Shown here: positions 46,284 to 53,396 of the stretch, piece by piece | How the letters are laid out: each line of letters opens with the position of its first letter | Numbering within the stretch: the first letter of the stretch is position 1 | NCBI RefSeq assembly: GCF_010915705.1 | Contig: NZ_JAAIKE010000001.1 | Coordinates: 248,001 to 312,000, forward strand | Source: Pseudotabrizicola algicola | GTDB lineage: Bacteria > Pseudomonadota > Alphaproteobacteria > Rhodobacterales > Rhodobacteraceae | Length of the DNA: 64,000 bases | Direction of reading: 5' to 3' | Notes under the pieces: model-generated | Seen by the model: the letters and a program-made list of their open reading frames with translations, nothing else | What the model was told of the DNA's origin: nothing | The model's database searches: none | Made by a program: the position numbers and the translations under genes

Positions 46284-47366
46284 TCATTCCTCTTCGCGGT
46301 TCATCACGACTTCGCCCGCGCCTTCCAGCTGGCGGATGGTGGTGACGATGGCTGTCATCGCCTCTTCGGCGTCTTTCTCGCGCACCTTGCCGCGGCTGGC
46401 CATGTCTTCCCGCAGGGATTGCGCCATGCGCTGCGACATGTTGGCCAGAAAAAACTCCACCGTTTTGGCCTGTGCGGGATGGCTTTGCGCGGCGGTGAAG
46501 GCCGTGACAAGCTGCGCGGTGTCGACCATGCGCACGATTTTCGGAATGTCGCGCGGCATGATCCGCGCCGGAATATGCGAGAAGGTGAAGATCGCCTTGC
46601 GCACCTGTTCGGCGAATTCGGCATCTTCGGCATCGAGCCCCATCAGCACGTCATCGCGCGTCGCCGCCGTAGAGACGTTCAGGATGGCCCCCACCCGTTC
46701 CACCGGGCCTGCGTCAAAGGCGCGGGCCGGCTGGGCATCAAGCTGCGCCGCAAGGGACAGGCCGATGCGGCGCACGGTATCGGGGGCGACATTGCCGGTC
46801 ATCGAGACGGCATAGGCGACGCGGCGGGCCTTTTCCCCCGGCAGACGGCCAAGGAGTTCTGCCGCCTTCGGCACCGGCAGCTTGGAGAGCATGACAGCCG
46901 CCACCTCCACGCTTTCCACCTCCAGCACGGGCAGGATGCGGTCTGCGGGCAGGGTCGTCAGCCTGTCCCACGGGTCCGCCTTGCCCGAGGCGCCCGCCAG
47001 CCTGCGCAGGCGGTTGGCGGCGGTGGGGCTGATGTGCCCGTCCATCATGGAGAGCGCGCCATCAATGCCGCCGGGAAAGGACAGCCCCACCTCTTCCAGT
47101 TCGGTCATGAATTCTTCGACCACCTGCGCCAGCGTCGCGCGGTCGACCAGACGCATCTGGCCGATCTGTTCGGTCAGCGCAGCCTGCATGTGTTCGGGCA
47201 AGGCAGAGACGGGCAAGGTCGCCCCCTCCGCCAGCAAAAGCCGCACGATGATGGCCGCCTTTTCGCGCGGAGTGGGTGCCCGCCTCTCTCCGTGGCTGCC
47301 GCCCAAGGAAACGGCGCGCTGCACCGGAGTGATGCGCGCCAGAGCATGGCCAAACTGATCCGACAT
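46284..47366 (-). CDS. fliG: Flagellar motor switch protein FliG (divergent, orphan)
   Basis: Protein of 360 residues that fits FliG along its length. The N-domain has TPREKAAIIVRLLLAEG, and the middle domain DRLTTLPADRILPVLEVES with RLPGEKARRVAYAV. The C-terminal motor domain has FTFSHIPARIMPRDIPKIVR, LVTAFTAAQ, FFLANMSQRMAQSLREDM and VREKDAEEAMTAIVTTIRQL. The conserved middle-domain EHPQ motif is absent (VESVEVAAV at that place). FliG forms the C-ring torque interface with MotA and FliM. No other flagellar gene is in the window, and a CtrA-type box lies 47 bases upstream. The start 47366 (MSDQFG) follows family length. Confidence 0.85.
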   Translation of the reverse strand: MSDQFGHALARITPVQRAVSLGGSHGERRAPTPREKAAIIVRLLLAEGATLPVSALPEHMQAALTEQIGQMRLVDRATLAQVVEEFMTELEEVGLSFPGGIDGALSMMDGHISPTAANRLRRLAGASGKADPWDRLTTLPADRILPVLEVESVEVAAVMLSKLPVPKAAELLGRLPGEKARRVAYAVSMTGNVAPDTVRRIGLSLAAQLDAQPARAFDAGPVERVGAILNVSTAATRDDVLMGLDAEDAEFAEQVRKAIFTFSHIPARIMPRDIPKIVRMVDTAQLVTAFTAAQSHPAQAKTVEFFLANMSQRMAQSLREDMASRGKVREKDAEEAMTAIVTTIRQLEGAGEVVMNREEE

Positions 47367-47413
47367 CCGATTCCCCGTTCTGGTGGTCCTGCACGGGCAG
47401 GGTGTCACGTCGG

Positions 47414-47430
47414 GGTTAACGGTGGCTTAC
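47414..47430 (-). promoter_or_regulatory. CtrA-type box GTAA-N7-TTAACC upstream of fliG
   Basis: On the coding strand the sequence is GTAAGCCACCGTTAACC, one base off the TTAA-N7-TTAA consensus, 47 bases before the fliG ATG. The box upstream of ctrA has the same form and nearly the same distance. CtrA control of flagellar genes is established in Caulobacter and Rhodobacter capsulatus; binding here is predicted. Confidence 0.6.
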
Positions 47431-47436
47431 GTCCGG

Positions 47437-47598
47437 TCAGGTGGTCGGGGCAGGGATGCACTCGCCCTTGGCCTGATCCCAGGTCATCCCCTCCTTGCAG
47501 GACGAGGCGGTGATTTCTTTCATGCCCGAGCACTGGGCCATCGACATCGACGGCAGCAGCATGAGCGCGATGACGGCAGTGGTGATCGTTGTCTTCAT
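47437..47598 (-). CDS. Small secreted cysteine-containing peptide (53 residues)
   Basis: The precursor begins MKTTITTAVIALMLLPSMSM with predicted cleavage after MAQ, leaving about 32 residues with three Cys (23, 34, 47 of the precursor) in CSGMKEITASSCKEGMTWD and KGECIPAP. AAGGA lies eight bases before the ATG. Size, signal peptide and Cys spacing (x10 and x12) suggest a small periplasmic or secreted protein with one disulfide plus a free Cys or an intermolecular bond. No family was recognised. It lies between purB and fliG in the same direction; the CtrA box of fliG begins just after its stop. Confidence 0.72.
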   Translation of the reverse strand: MKTTITTAVIALMLLPSMSMAQCSGMKEITASSCKEGMTWDQAKGECIPAPTT

Positions 47599-47670
47599 CA
47601 GTCGTCCTTCCCATGAAAGTTGTCAGTCTTGCAAAGGTAGCACAGGACGGCCCGAATCAAGCCTGCTTTC

Positions 47671-47692
47671 CGGCGGCCTGCGAGGGCCGCCG
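47671..47692 (-). terminator. Hairpin downstream of purB
   Basis: An 8-bp stem (CGGCGGCC / GGCCGCCG) with a 6-base loop, 35 bases after the purB stop. No T-run follows, so it may be a weak or factor-assisted terminator. Confidence 0.4.
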
Positions 47693-47726
47693 GTCACGCT
47701 TCTGTTATGCGCCCAAAAGCCGGGCG

Positions 47727-49031
47727 TCAGGCGCCAAACACGCGGGCGAAGATCGTATCGACATGCTTGGTGTGATAGCCAAGGTCGAACTTTTCCTCGA
47801 TCTGGGCCGGGGTGAGCGCGGCGAGCACCTCGGCGTCATTCAGGAGTTCCGTTTTGAAATCAGCGCCTTGTTCCCAGACCTTCATGGCGTTTCTCTGCAC
47901 CAGACGATAGCTGTCCTCGCGCGAGACCCCCGCCTGCGTCAGCGCCAGCAGCACCCGCTGGCTCATCACCAGACCGCGGAACTTGTTCATGTTCTGCATC
48001 ATGTTCTCGGGGTAAACCACGAGTTTCTCGACAACTCCGGCCAGACGGTGCAGCGCGAAATCCAGCGTGATGGTGGCATCGGGGCCGATGGCGCGCTCGA
48101 CGCTCGAATGGCTGATGTCGCGCTCGTGCCAGAGCGCGACATTCTCCAGCGCCGGCACCACCGCCATGCGCACCAGCCGCGCAAGGCCGGTCAGGTTCTC
48201 GGTCAGCACCGGGTTGCGCTTGTGCGGCATCGCGCTCGAGCCCTTCTGGCCGGGACTGAAGAATTCCTCGGCCTCCAGCACCTCGGTGCGCTGCATGTGG
48301 CGGAATTCGGTGGCGATGTTCTCGATGCTGCTGGCGATGACGCCAAGGGTGGCAAAGAACATGGCATGACGGTCGCGCGGGATCACTTGCGTCGAGATCG
48401 GTTCGGGCGTCAGGCCCAGCTTGGCGCAGACATGCTCTTCCACGCGCGGGTCGATATTGGCAAAGGTGCCGACCGCGCCCGAGATCGCCCCCGTCGCAAC
48501 TTCCGCCCGCGCATTGACCAGCCGCGCCCGCCCGCGCGCCATCTCGGCATAGAACCGCGCAAAGGTCAGGCCCATCGTGGTCGGCTCGGCATGGATGCCG
48601 TGGCTGCGCCCGATGCGCACGGTGTCCTTGTGCTCGTAGGCGCGGGCCTTCAGCGCGGCCAGAACCCGGTCCATCCCCGCCAGCAGCAGATCGGCGGCGC
48701 GCACCAGTTGCACGTTCAATGTGGTGTCCAGAACGTCGGAACTGGTCATGCCCTGATGCACGAAGCGCGCGTCATCGCTGCCGATATGCTCGGCCAGATG
48801 GGTCAGGAAGGCGATGACATCATGCTTGGTGACCGCCTCGATCTCGTCGATGCGGGCCACGTCGAACTCCACATCCTTGGCGCGCCAGACCGCTTCGGCA
48901 TTGGCGCGCGGGATCACGCCCAGATCGGCCATCGCATCGCAGGCATGTGCCTCGATTTCATACCAGATGCGGAATTTTGTGGCGGGCGACCAGAGGGCAA
49001 CCATCTCGGGGCGGGAATAACGTGGGATCAT
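47727..49031 (-). CDS. purB: Adenylosuccinate lyase
   Basis: Fumarase/aspartase-superfamily enzyme of 434 residues acting at two steps of purine synthesis (SAICAR to AICAR, and adenylosuccinate to AMP). It starts MIPRYSRPEMVALWS, typical of the 430-residue type. The superfamily signature is GQKGSSAMPHKRNPV with the catalytic Ser loop, preceded by MTSSDVLDTTLNVQL and GRSHGIHAEPTTMG containing the catalytic His. An upstream in-frame start adds residues with no similarity and was not used. Confidence 0.96.
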   Translation of the reverse strand: MIPRYSRPEMVALWSPATKFRIWYEIEAHACDAMADLGVIPRANAEAVWRAKDVEFDVARIDEIEAVTKHDVIAFLTHLAEHIGSDDARFVHQGMTSSDVLDTTLNVQLVRAADLLLAGMDRVLAALKARAYEHKDTVRIGRSHGIHAEPTTMGLTFARFYAEMARGRARLVNARAEVATGAISGAVGTFANIDPRVEEHVCAKLGLTPEPISTQVIPRDRHAMFFATLGVIASSIENIATEFRHMQRTEVLEAEEFFSPGQKGSSAMPHKRNPVLTENLTGLARLVRMAVVPALENVALWHERDISHSSVERAIGPDATITLDFALHRLAGVVEKLVVYPENMMQNMNKFRGLVMSQRVLLALTQAGVSREDSYRLVQRNAMKVWEQGADFKTELLNDAEVLAALTPAQIEEKFDLGYHTKHVDTIFARVFGA

Positions 49032-49109
49032 CACGAACCTATCATTGGAAAGGGGGTGCGCGGCCCCCTTAGACTGCGCACATGCATGACGCAAGGCAAA
49101 GGGGACCGG

Positions 49110-49433
49110 ATGCTGCGTTTCGGGGTGGTCTTGATGCTTTGGTCGGGTCCGGGGCTGGCCGCAGACTGGCAGACGCTGACCGGCGACCAGATCAGCGCGG
49201 CGCTGACCGCGCGTGTCGTGGTGTTTCCCGAAGGGGTCGCGCAGTATTTCCTCGAGGACGGGCGCACCATCCGTGCCGGATCCTGGGGCGAATGGCGGGT
49301 CGACAGTGACCGCTACTGCGAAAGCTGGTCGGGCAAGCGCCCGATCTGCGCCGAGGTCGACAGCGACGGCATCGACCTGCGCTTCCGCGAGGACAGCGGC
49401 TTCGTGCGCGCGGGGCGCTATGGCGACCTATAG
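49110..49433 (+). CDS. Small secreted protein, unknown function
   Basis: Protein of 107 residues with a signal peptide (MLRFGVVLMLWSGPGLAA, cleavage near LAA). The mature domain of about 88 residues has YFLEDGRTIRAGSWGEWRVD, then DRYCESWSGKRPICAEVDSD with two Cys 10 residues apart, possibly a disulfide. The layout recalls small periplasmic beta-rich proteins of Rhodobacterales, but no family could be assigned confidently. Its end overlaps the convergent GNAT gene by six bases. Confidence 0.7.
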   Translation: MLRFGVVLMLWSGPGLAADWQTLTGDQISAALTARVVVFPEGVAQYFLEDGRTIRAGSWGEWRVDSDRYCESWSGKRPICAEVDSDGIDLRFREDSGFVRAGRYGDL

Positions 49434-49880
49434 GGTCATCCGATAGCGGATGTGGCCATCCTCGGTGCAAAAGCTGTCATAAAGCCGCCGTGCCTGCGCA
49501 TTGTCGCGCGCGGTGTTCCAGTAGAGCCGGTGCCACGCCCGCGCGCGGCCGATGGCGATCAGATCCTCGATCAGCGCCCGCCCCACGCCGCGCCCGCGCG
49601 CGTCAGGGGCGACGAACAGGTCTTCCAGATAGACATCATCCCCCGCCACCCATGTCGAACAATGCGGATGGTGGATGGCAAAGCCCAAGGCCAAATCGCC
49701 CTCGAAGGCCATCCGGCAGGTCATCAGATGCCCCGGATCGGCAATCCGCGCCCAGGTCGCCGCCGTCACCGCAGGGTCCAGCGTCACATCGTAATAGGCC
49801 AGAAACCCGTCCCATAGCCTGCGCCACGCCGCTTCATCCGCTGCTTCTGCCGTCCTGATCTGCACGACCGCCCCATTCAT
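49428..49880 (-). CDS. GNAT-family N-acetyltransferase
   Basis: Protein of 150 residues spanning one GNAT fold: IRTAEAADEAAWRRLWDGFL, then LALGFAIHHP, the core strand VYLEDLFVAPDARGRGVGRA with the acetyl-CoA pyrophosphate-binding R-G-x-G-x-G/A, and WNTARDNAQARRLYDSF. Substrate unknown. The start codon lies inside repeat copy 3 (ACAGATGAA), so the 5' leader of this gene is the repeat. The position just downstream of an M20 peptidase gene suggests possible co-transcription. Confidence 0.88.
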   Translation of the reverse strand: MNGAVVQIRTAEAADEAAWRRLWDGFLAYYDVTLDPAVTAATWARIADPGHLMTCRMAFEGDLALGFAIHHPHCSTWVAGDDVYLEDLFVAPDARGRGVGRALIEDLIAIGRARAWHRLYWNTARDNAQARRLYDSFCTEDGHIRYRMTL

Positions 49881-49931
49881 CTGTTTCTAAATATCCTCGG
49901 GGGGGTCCGGGGGGGCAGACAGCCCCCCCGG
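49876..49931 (-). repeat. Dispersed hairpin-GAGGATATTT repeat, copy 3 (contains GNAT start codon)
   Basis: Read on the minus strand: stem CCGGGGGGGC / GCCCCCCCGG with loop TGTCT (49931-49907), then ACCCCCCC, GAGGATATTT, AGAAACAGATGAA. The loop is identical to that of copy 1, and the ACAGATGAA end matches copy 2. The ATG of the GNAT gene (49880) is the ATG of this trailer. Confidence 0.8.
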
Positions 49932-49961
49932 CCTTTGCCGCAAAAGTGACGCCGGCCCGCC

Positions 49962-51332
49962 TCAGACCAGCTTCGCCAGCACCCGCGCCCAGGACCGGAT
50001 GCCCTTCTGGAAACATTCGAGGTCGTATTTCTCGTTCGGGCTATGGATCTGGTCATCGTCGCGGCCAAAACCGATCAGCATGGCATCCATGTCGAGATAG
50101 GTCTTGAAATATCCGGCAATCGGGATCGATCCGCCGCAGCCGACGAAGGCGGCGGGTTTGCCCCATTCTTCGCCAAGCGCGGCGCGGGCAGCGTCGAAGG
50201 CGGGGGCCTCGACCGACATCACGCCGGCAGGGCCGTTGCCGTGGCCGTGGAATTCGACCCGGCAATCGGCGGGCAACTGCTCTTGCACCCAGGCACGGAA
50301 ATGGCCGCGCAACACATCGGGGTCCTGGCCTGCCACCAGGCGGAACGAGATTTTCGCATGGGCCTCGGCGGGCAGCACGGTCTTGAAGCCCTGTCCGGTA
50401 TAGCCGCCCCAGATGCCGTTGATCTCGGCGGTGGGGCGTGACCAGAGCATTTCGAGGGGCGTGCGGTCCTGCTCGCCCGCAGGAACCGACAGGCCGACAT
50501 CGCCGAGGAACTTGGCGTGATCGAAGGCCAGTGCCTGCCATTGCGCGCGGATGGCGTCGGGCAATTCCTGCACGCCATCGTAGAAATGCGGCACCGTCAC
50601 CCGGCCCGTCTCGTCGTGCAGATTGCCGAGGATCTTGGTCAGAACGCGGATCGGGTTGATCGCCGCGCCGCCATACATGCCGGAATGGAGATCCTTGTCG
50701 GGACCATAAACGGTGATCTCTTCCCCCAGCAGCCCGCGCAGCATGGTGACGATGGCGGGGGTAGTATCCTCGAACATGCCGGTGTCGCAGATCAGCGCGA
50801 TGTCGGCTTTCAACTCGGCGGCGTTATCCTGCATGAAAGGGATCAGGCTGGGCGAGCCGGATTCTTCCTCGCCCTCGAGAAAGATCGTCAGCTTGCCGGG
50901 CAAGCTGCCATGCACCGCTTTCCAGGCGCGGCAGGCCTCGATGAAGGTCATCAGCTGGCCCTTGTCATCGGCCGATCCGCGCCCGCGGATCACCCGGCCC
51001 TTGGCGGTGTCCTGCACCTCGGGGTCGAACGGGTCGCGGTCCCACAGGTCGAGCGGATCGACGGGCTGCACATCGTAATGGCCGTAAAAGAGCAGGTGCC
51101 GCTCGCCCGTGCCACCATGCGCCACCACCATCGGATGGCCTGGGGTCGGGCGGCTGGAGGCGTCAAAGCCGAGGGTCTTGAGATCCTCCACCAGCCAGTC
51201 GGCGGCGCGGGCGCAATCTGATTTATAGGCCGGATCGGTGGAAATCGAGGGGATGCGCAGCAGGTCCAGCAGCCGGTTCACCGATTGGTCAAGATCAGCG
51301 TCAATTTTCGCGAGAACTTTGTCCAGAGACAT
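49962..51332 (-). CDS. M20-family metallopeptidase (dipeptidase/ArgE-DapE-CPG2 group)
   Basis: Zinc peptidase of 456 residues. Metal ligands are visible: LLFYGHYDVQPVDPL (His, then catalytic Asp two residues on), RGSADDKGQL (bridging Asp), LEGEEESGSPSL (catalytic Glu pair), ICDTGM (Asp), and DDQIHSPNEKYDL (C-terminal His). The insert between the halves is the dimerisation lid domain. The 450-residue length and GHYDVQP form match the M20 dipeptidase subgroup rather than DapE or ArgE. It probably hydrolyses dipeptides or acylated amino acids in the cytoplasm. Substrate unknown. Confidence 0.88.
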   Translation of the reverse strand: MSLDKVLAKIDADLDQSVNRLLDLLRIPSISTDPAYKSDCARAADWLVEDLKTLGFDASSRPTPGHPMVVAHGGTGERHLLFYGHYDVQPVDPLDLWDRDPFDPEVQDTAKGRVIRGRGSADDKGQLMTFIEACRAWKAVHGSLPGKLTIFLEGEEESGSPSLIPFMQDNAAELKADIALICDTGMFEDTTPAIVTMLRGLLGEEITVYGPDKDLHSGMYGGAAINPIRVLTKILGNLHDETGRVTVPHFYDGVQELPDAIRAQWQALAFDHAKFLGDVGLSVPAGEQDRTPLEMLWSRPTAEINGIWGGYTGQGFKTVLPAEAHAKISFRLVAGQDPDVLRGHFRAWVQEQLPADCRVEFHGHGNGPAGVMSVEAPAFDAARAALGEEWGKPAAFVGCGGSIPIAGYFKTYLDMDAMLIGFGRDDDQIHSPNEKYDLECFQKGIRSWARVLAKLV

Positions 51333-51464
51333 GATTTCTTTCGCTTCTCTACATAAAGTGAATGATGGACCGACCGTAACAGGATGCTAGGCACTGTCCA
51401 GAGGCCCGCCCGTGCGTTACATGGCAGCGGGACAGAACAGTGCCTGACAGGCAAAGGAGGACAC

Positions 51465-51878
51465 ATGGGCCTGAATTCCATGACGAGGGCAGGTGGCGCG
51501 GCGGCGCTCCTGGTGCTGGCCGCAGGATTTGCGCAGGCGCAAAGCGTGCCGGTGGAAACCGGGGTCAACGGCGGCTCTGCCGTGAGCCTGCATCTGCACC
51601 CGTTCCTGACGCCCGAAGAACTGACGACGCTGCGTCTGGTCGCCTCGAACGATCAGGCGTTGTCGCTGTTCGTGACCAGCCGCAGCGGCCATGCCGCAAT
51701 GGCGATGTCGCCGGACGAAGGCTTTGTGCGTAACGGATCGCCCGTGCCCTCGGCGGTGGCTTTGGGCGATCTGCCCGATGCGGCGGCGGCGCGCACGGCG
51801 GCCTTGGCCGAATGTGACAAATTGCGCAAGGCCAAGGCCCCTTGCGTTGTGGTGCTGGAAGTCGCACCTTCCCCCTGA
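51465..51878 (+). CDS. Small secreted protein, unknown function, upstream of hemA
   Basis: Protein of 137 residues with a signal peptide (about MTRAGGAAALLVLAAGFAQA) and no membrane segment after it. The mature region of about 110 residues has HLHPFLTPEELTTLRLVASN and EGFVRNGSPVPSAVALGDLP, plus two Cys (AECDKLRKAKAPCVVVLE). A perfect AAAGGAGG lies four bases before ATG 51465. No family was recognised. It is 172 bases upstream of hemA in the same direction, with regulatory sequence between, so a joint transcript is possible but not needed. Confidence 0.75.
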   Translation: MGLNSMTRAGGAAALLVLAAGFAQAQSVPVETGVNGGSAVSLHLHPFLTPEELTTLRLVASNDQALSLFVTSRSGHAAMAMSPDEGFVRNGSPVPSAVALGDLPDAAAARTAALAECDKLRKAKAPCVVVLEVAPSP

Positions 51879-51911
51879 TCCGCCGTCTTGTCATGCGGCT
51901 GGCCGAGGGGC

Positions 51912-51922
51912 GTCAAATTGAC
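51912..51922 (+). promoter_or_regulatory. GTCAA-A-TTGAC palindrome upstream of hemA
   Basis: A perfect 11-base dyad 22 bases before the FNR-type box. The half-sites resemble the FNR half-site TTGAC/GTCAA but face each other with a 1-base gap, so a different binding mode or protein is likely. Confidence 0.35.
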
Positions 51923-51943
51923 CTGTTCCCAAAGGCCGCCGTC

Positions 51944-51957
51944 TTGATGCATGTCAA
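51944..51957 (+). promoter_or_regulatory. FNR/FnrL-type box TTGATGCATGTCAA upstream of hemA
   Basis: TTGAT-N4-GTCAA differs by one base from the TTGAT-N4-ATCAA consensus and ends 93 bases before the hemA ATG. FnrL control of hemA is established in Rhodobacter sphaeroides, which supports the call. Confidence 0.68.
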
Positions 51958-52050
51958 GGCAAGCCGCAGGTGTCTCGCCCCAGAAAGGGGCAAACCTGTA
52001 TGCCATCTTCCCTGTGCCGATCTCGCGCGGGGTGCCACGGAGAAGACCCG

Positions 52051-53280
52051 ATGCGTTATGAAGCCGCCCTCGATACTGCCCTTCAGCGTCTGCACGATGA
52101 AGGGCGCTATCGCACCTTTATCGATATCGAGCGGCAGAAGGGGCAGTTTCCCCATGCGGTCTGGACGCGGCCCGATGGCAGCAAGAAGGACATCACCGTC
52201 TGGTGCGGCAACGATTATCTCGGCATGGGCCAGCACCCTGTGGTGCTGGGCGCGATGCACGAGGCGTTGGATGCCACCGGCGCAGGGTCGGGCGGCACAC
52301 GGAACATCTCGGGCACCACGGTCTATCACAACCGGCTGGAGGCCGAACTGGCCGATCTGCACCGCAAGGAGGCCGCTCTGGTCTTCACCAGCGCCTATAT
52401 CGCCAATGATGCGACCCTGTCGGTGCTGCGGCAGATTTTCCCAGGCCTCATCATCTATTCGGACGCGCTCAACCACGCCAGCATGATCGAGGGCGTGCGG
52501 CGCGGCGGCGGGCTGAAGCGGATTTTCCGGCACAATGACGTGGCGCATCTGCGCGAATTGCTGGAGGCCGATGATCCGGAGGCGCCCAAGCTGATCGCTT
52601 TTGAATCGATCTATTCGATGGATGGCGATTTCGGCCCCATCGCCGCGATCTGCGATCTGGCTGACGAATTCGGGGCGCTTACCTATCTGGACGAAGTTCA
52701 TGCCGTAGGTATGTATGGGCCGCGCGGTGCCGGCGTGGCCGAACGTGACGGCCAGATGCATAGAATTGACATCATCAACGCCACGCTGGCCAAGGCTTAT
52801 GGCGTGTTTGGCGGCTATATTGCTGCAAGTGCGAAGATGGTGGATGCGGTGCGCAGCTATGCACCGGGCTTCATTTTCACCACATCGCTGCCGCCTGCCG
52901 TGGCGGCTGGCGCGGCGGCGAGCGTAAAGTTCCTCAAGACCGCAGAGGGGCAGAAACTGCGCGATTTGCAGCAATCGCATGCCCGCACCCTGAAGATGCG
53001 GCTCAAGGGTCTGGGCCTGCCGATCATCGATCACGGGTCGCATATTGTGCCTGTGCATGTCGGCAACCCCATCCATTGCAAGATGCTGTCCGATATGCTG
53101 CTGGACCAGTTCGGGGTTTACGTGCAGCCGATCAACTTCCCGACCGTGCCGCGCGGGACCGAGCGGCTGCGCTTTACCCCGTCGCCGGTGCATGATTTTG
53201 CACAGATCGATGCCCTGATCCGGGCGATGGATCAGCTCTGGGGACATTGTGCGCTGAATCGTGCCGAGGTCTCGGCGTAA
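52051..53280 (+). CDS. hemA: 5-aminolevulinate synthase
   Basis: PLP enzyme of 409 residues that condenses glycine and succinyl-CoA to 5-aminolevulinate, the first step of heme synthesis in alphaproteobacteria. It has [61 protein letters not shown] with the PLP-Asp, and [15 protein letters not shown] with Schiff-base Lys248. FIFTTSLPP and [19 protein letters not shown] follow. Length is that of HemA/HemT. The ATG at 52051 has GGAG eight bases upstream. Its promoter region holds an FNR-type box, implying oxygen control. Confidence 0.97.
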   Translation: MRYEAALDTALQRLHDEGRYRTFIDIERQKGQFPHAVWTRPDGSKKDITVWCGNDYLGMGQHPVVLGAMHEALDATGAGSGGTRNISGTTVYHNRLEAELADLHRKEAALVFTSAYIANDATLSVLRQIFPGLIIYSDALNHASMIEGVRRGGGLKRIFRHNDVAHLRELLEADDPEAPKLIAFESIYSMDGDFGPIAAICDLADEFGALTYLDEVHAVGMYGPRGAGVAERDGQMHRIDIINATLAKAYGVFGGYIAASAKMVDAVRSYAPGFIFTTSLPPAVAAGAAASVKFLKTAEGQKLRDLQQSHARTLKMRLKGLGLPIIDHGSHIVPVHVGNPIHCKMLSDMLLDQFGVYVQPINFPTVPRGTERLRFTPSPVHDFAQIDALIRAMDQLWGHCALNRAEVSA

Positions 53281-53396
53281 CGGTCTTCTCGCAGGTGCAA
53301 AAGACCTTGTGCTGTGGTAACGAATCCCTAATACGAAGAAAATGAGTCGTGATCGAAGCGACGACGGGGACATGGTACTATCATGGGGCAGAGCGC

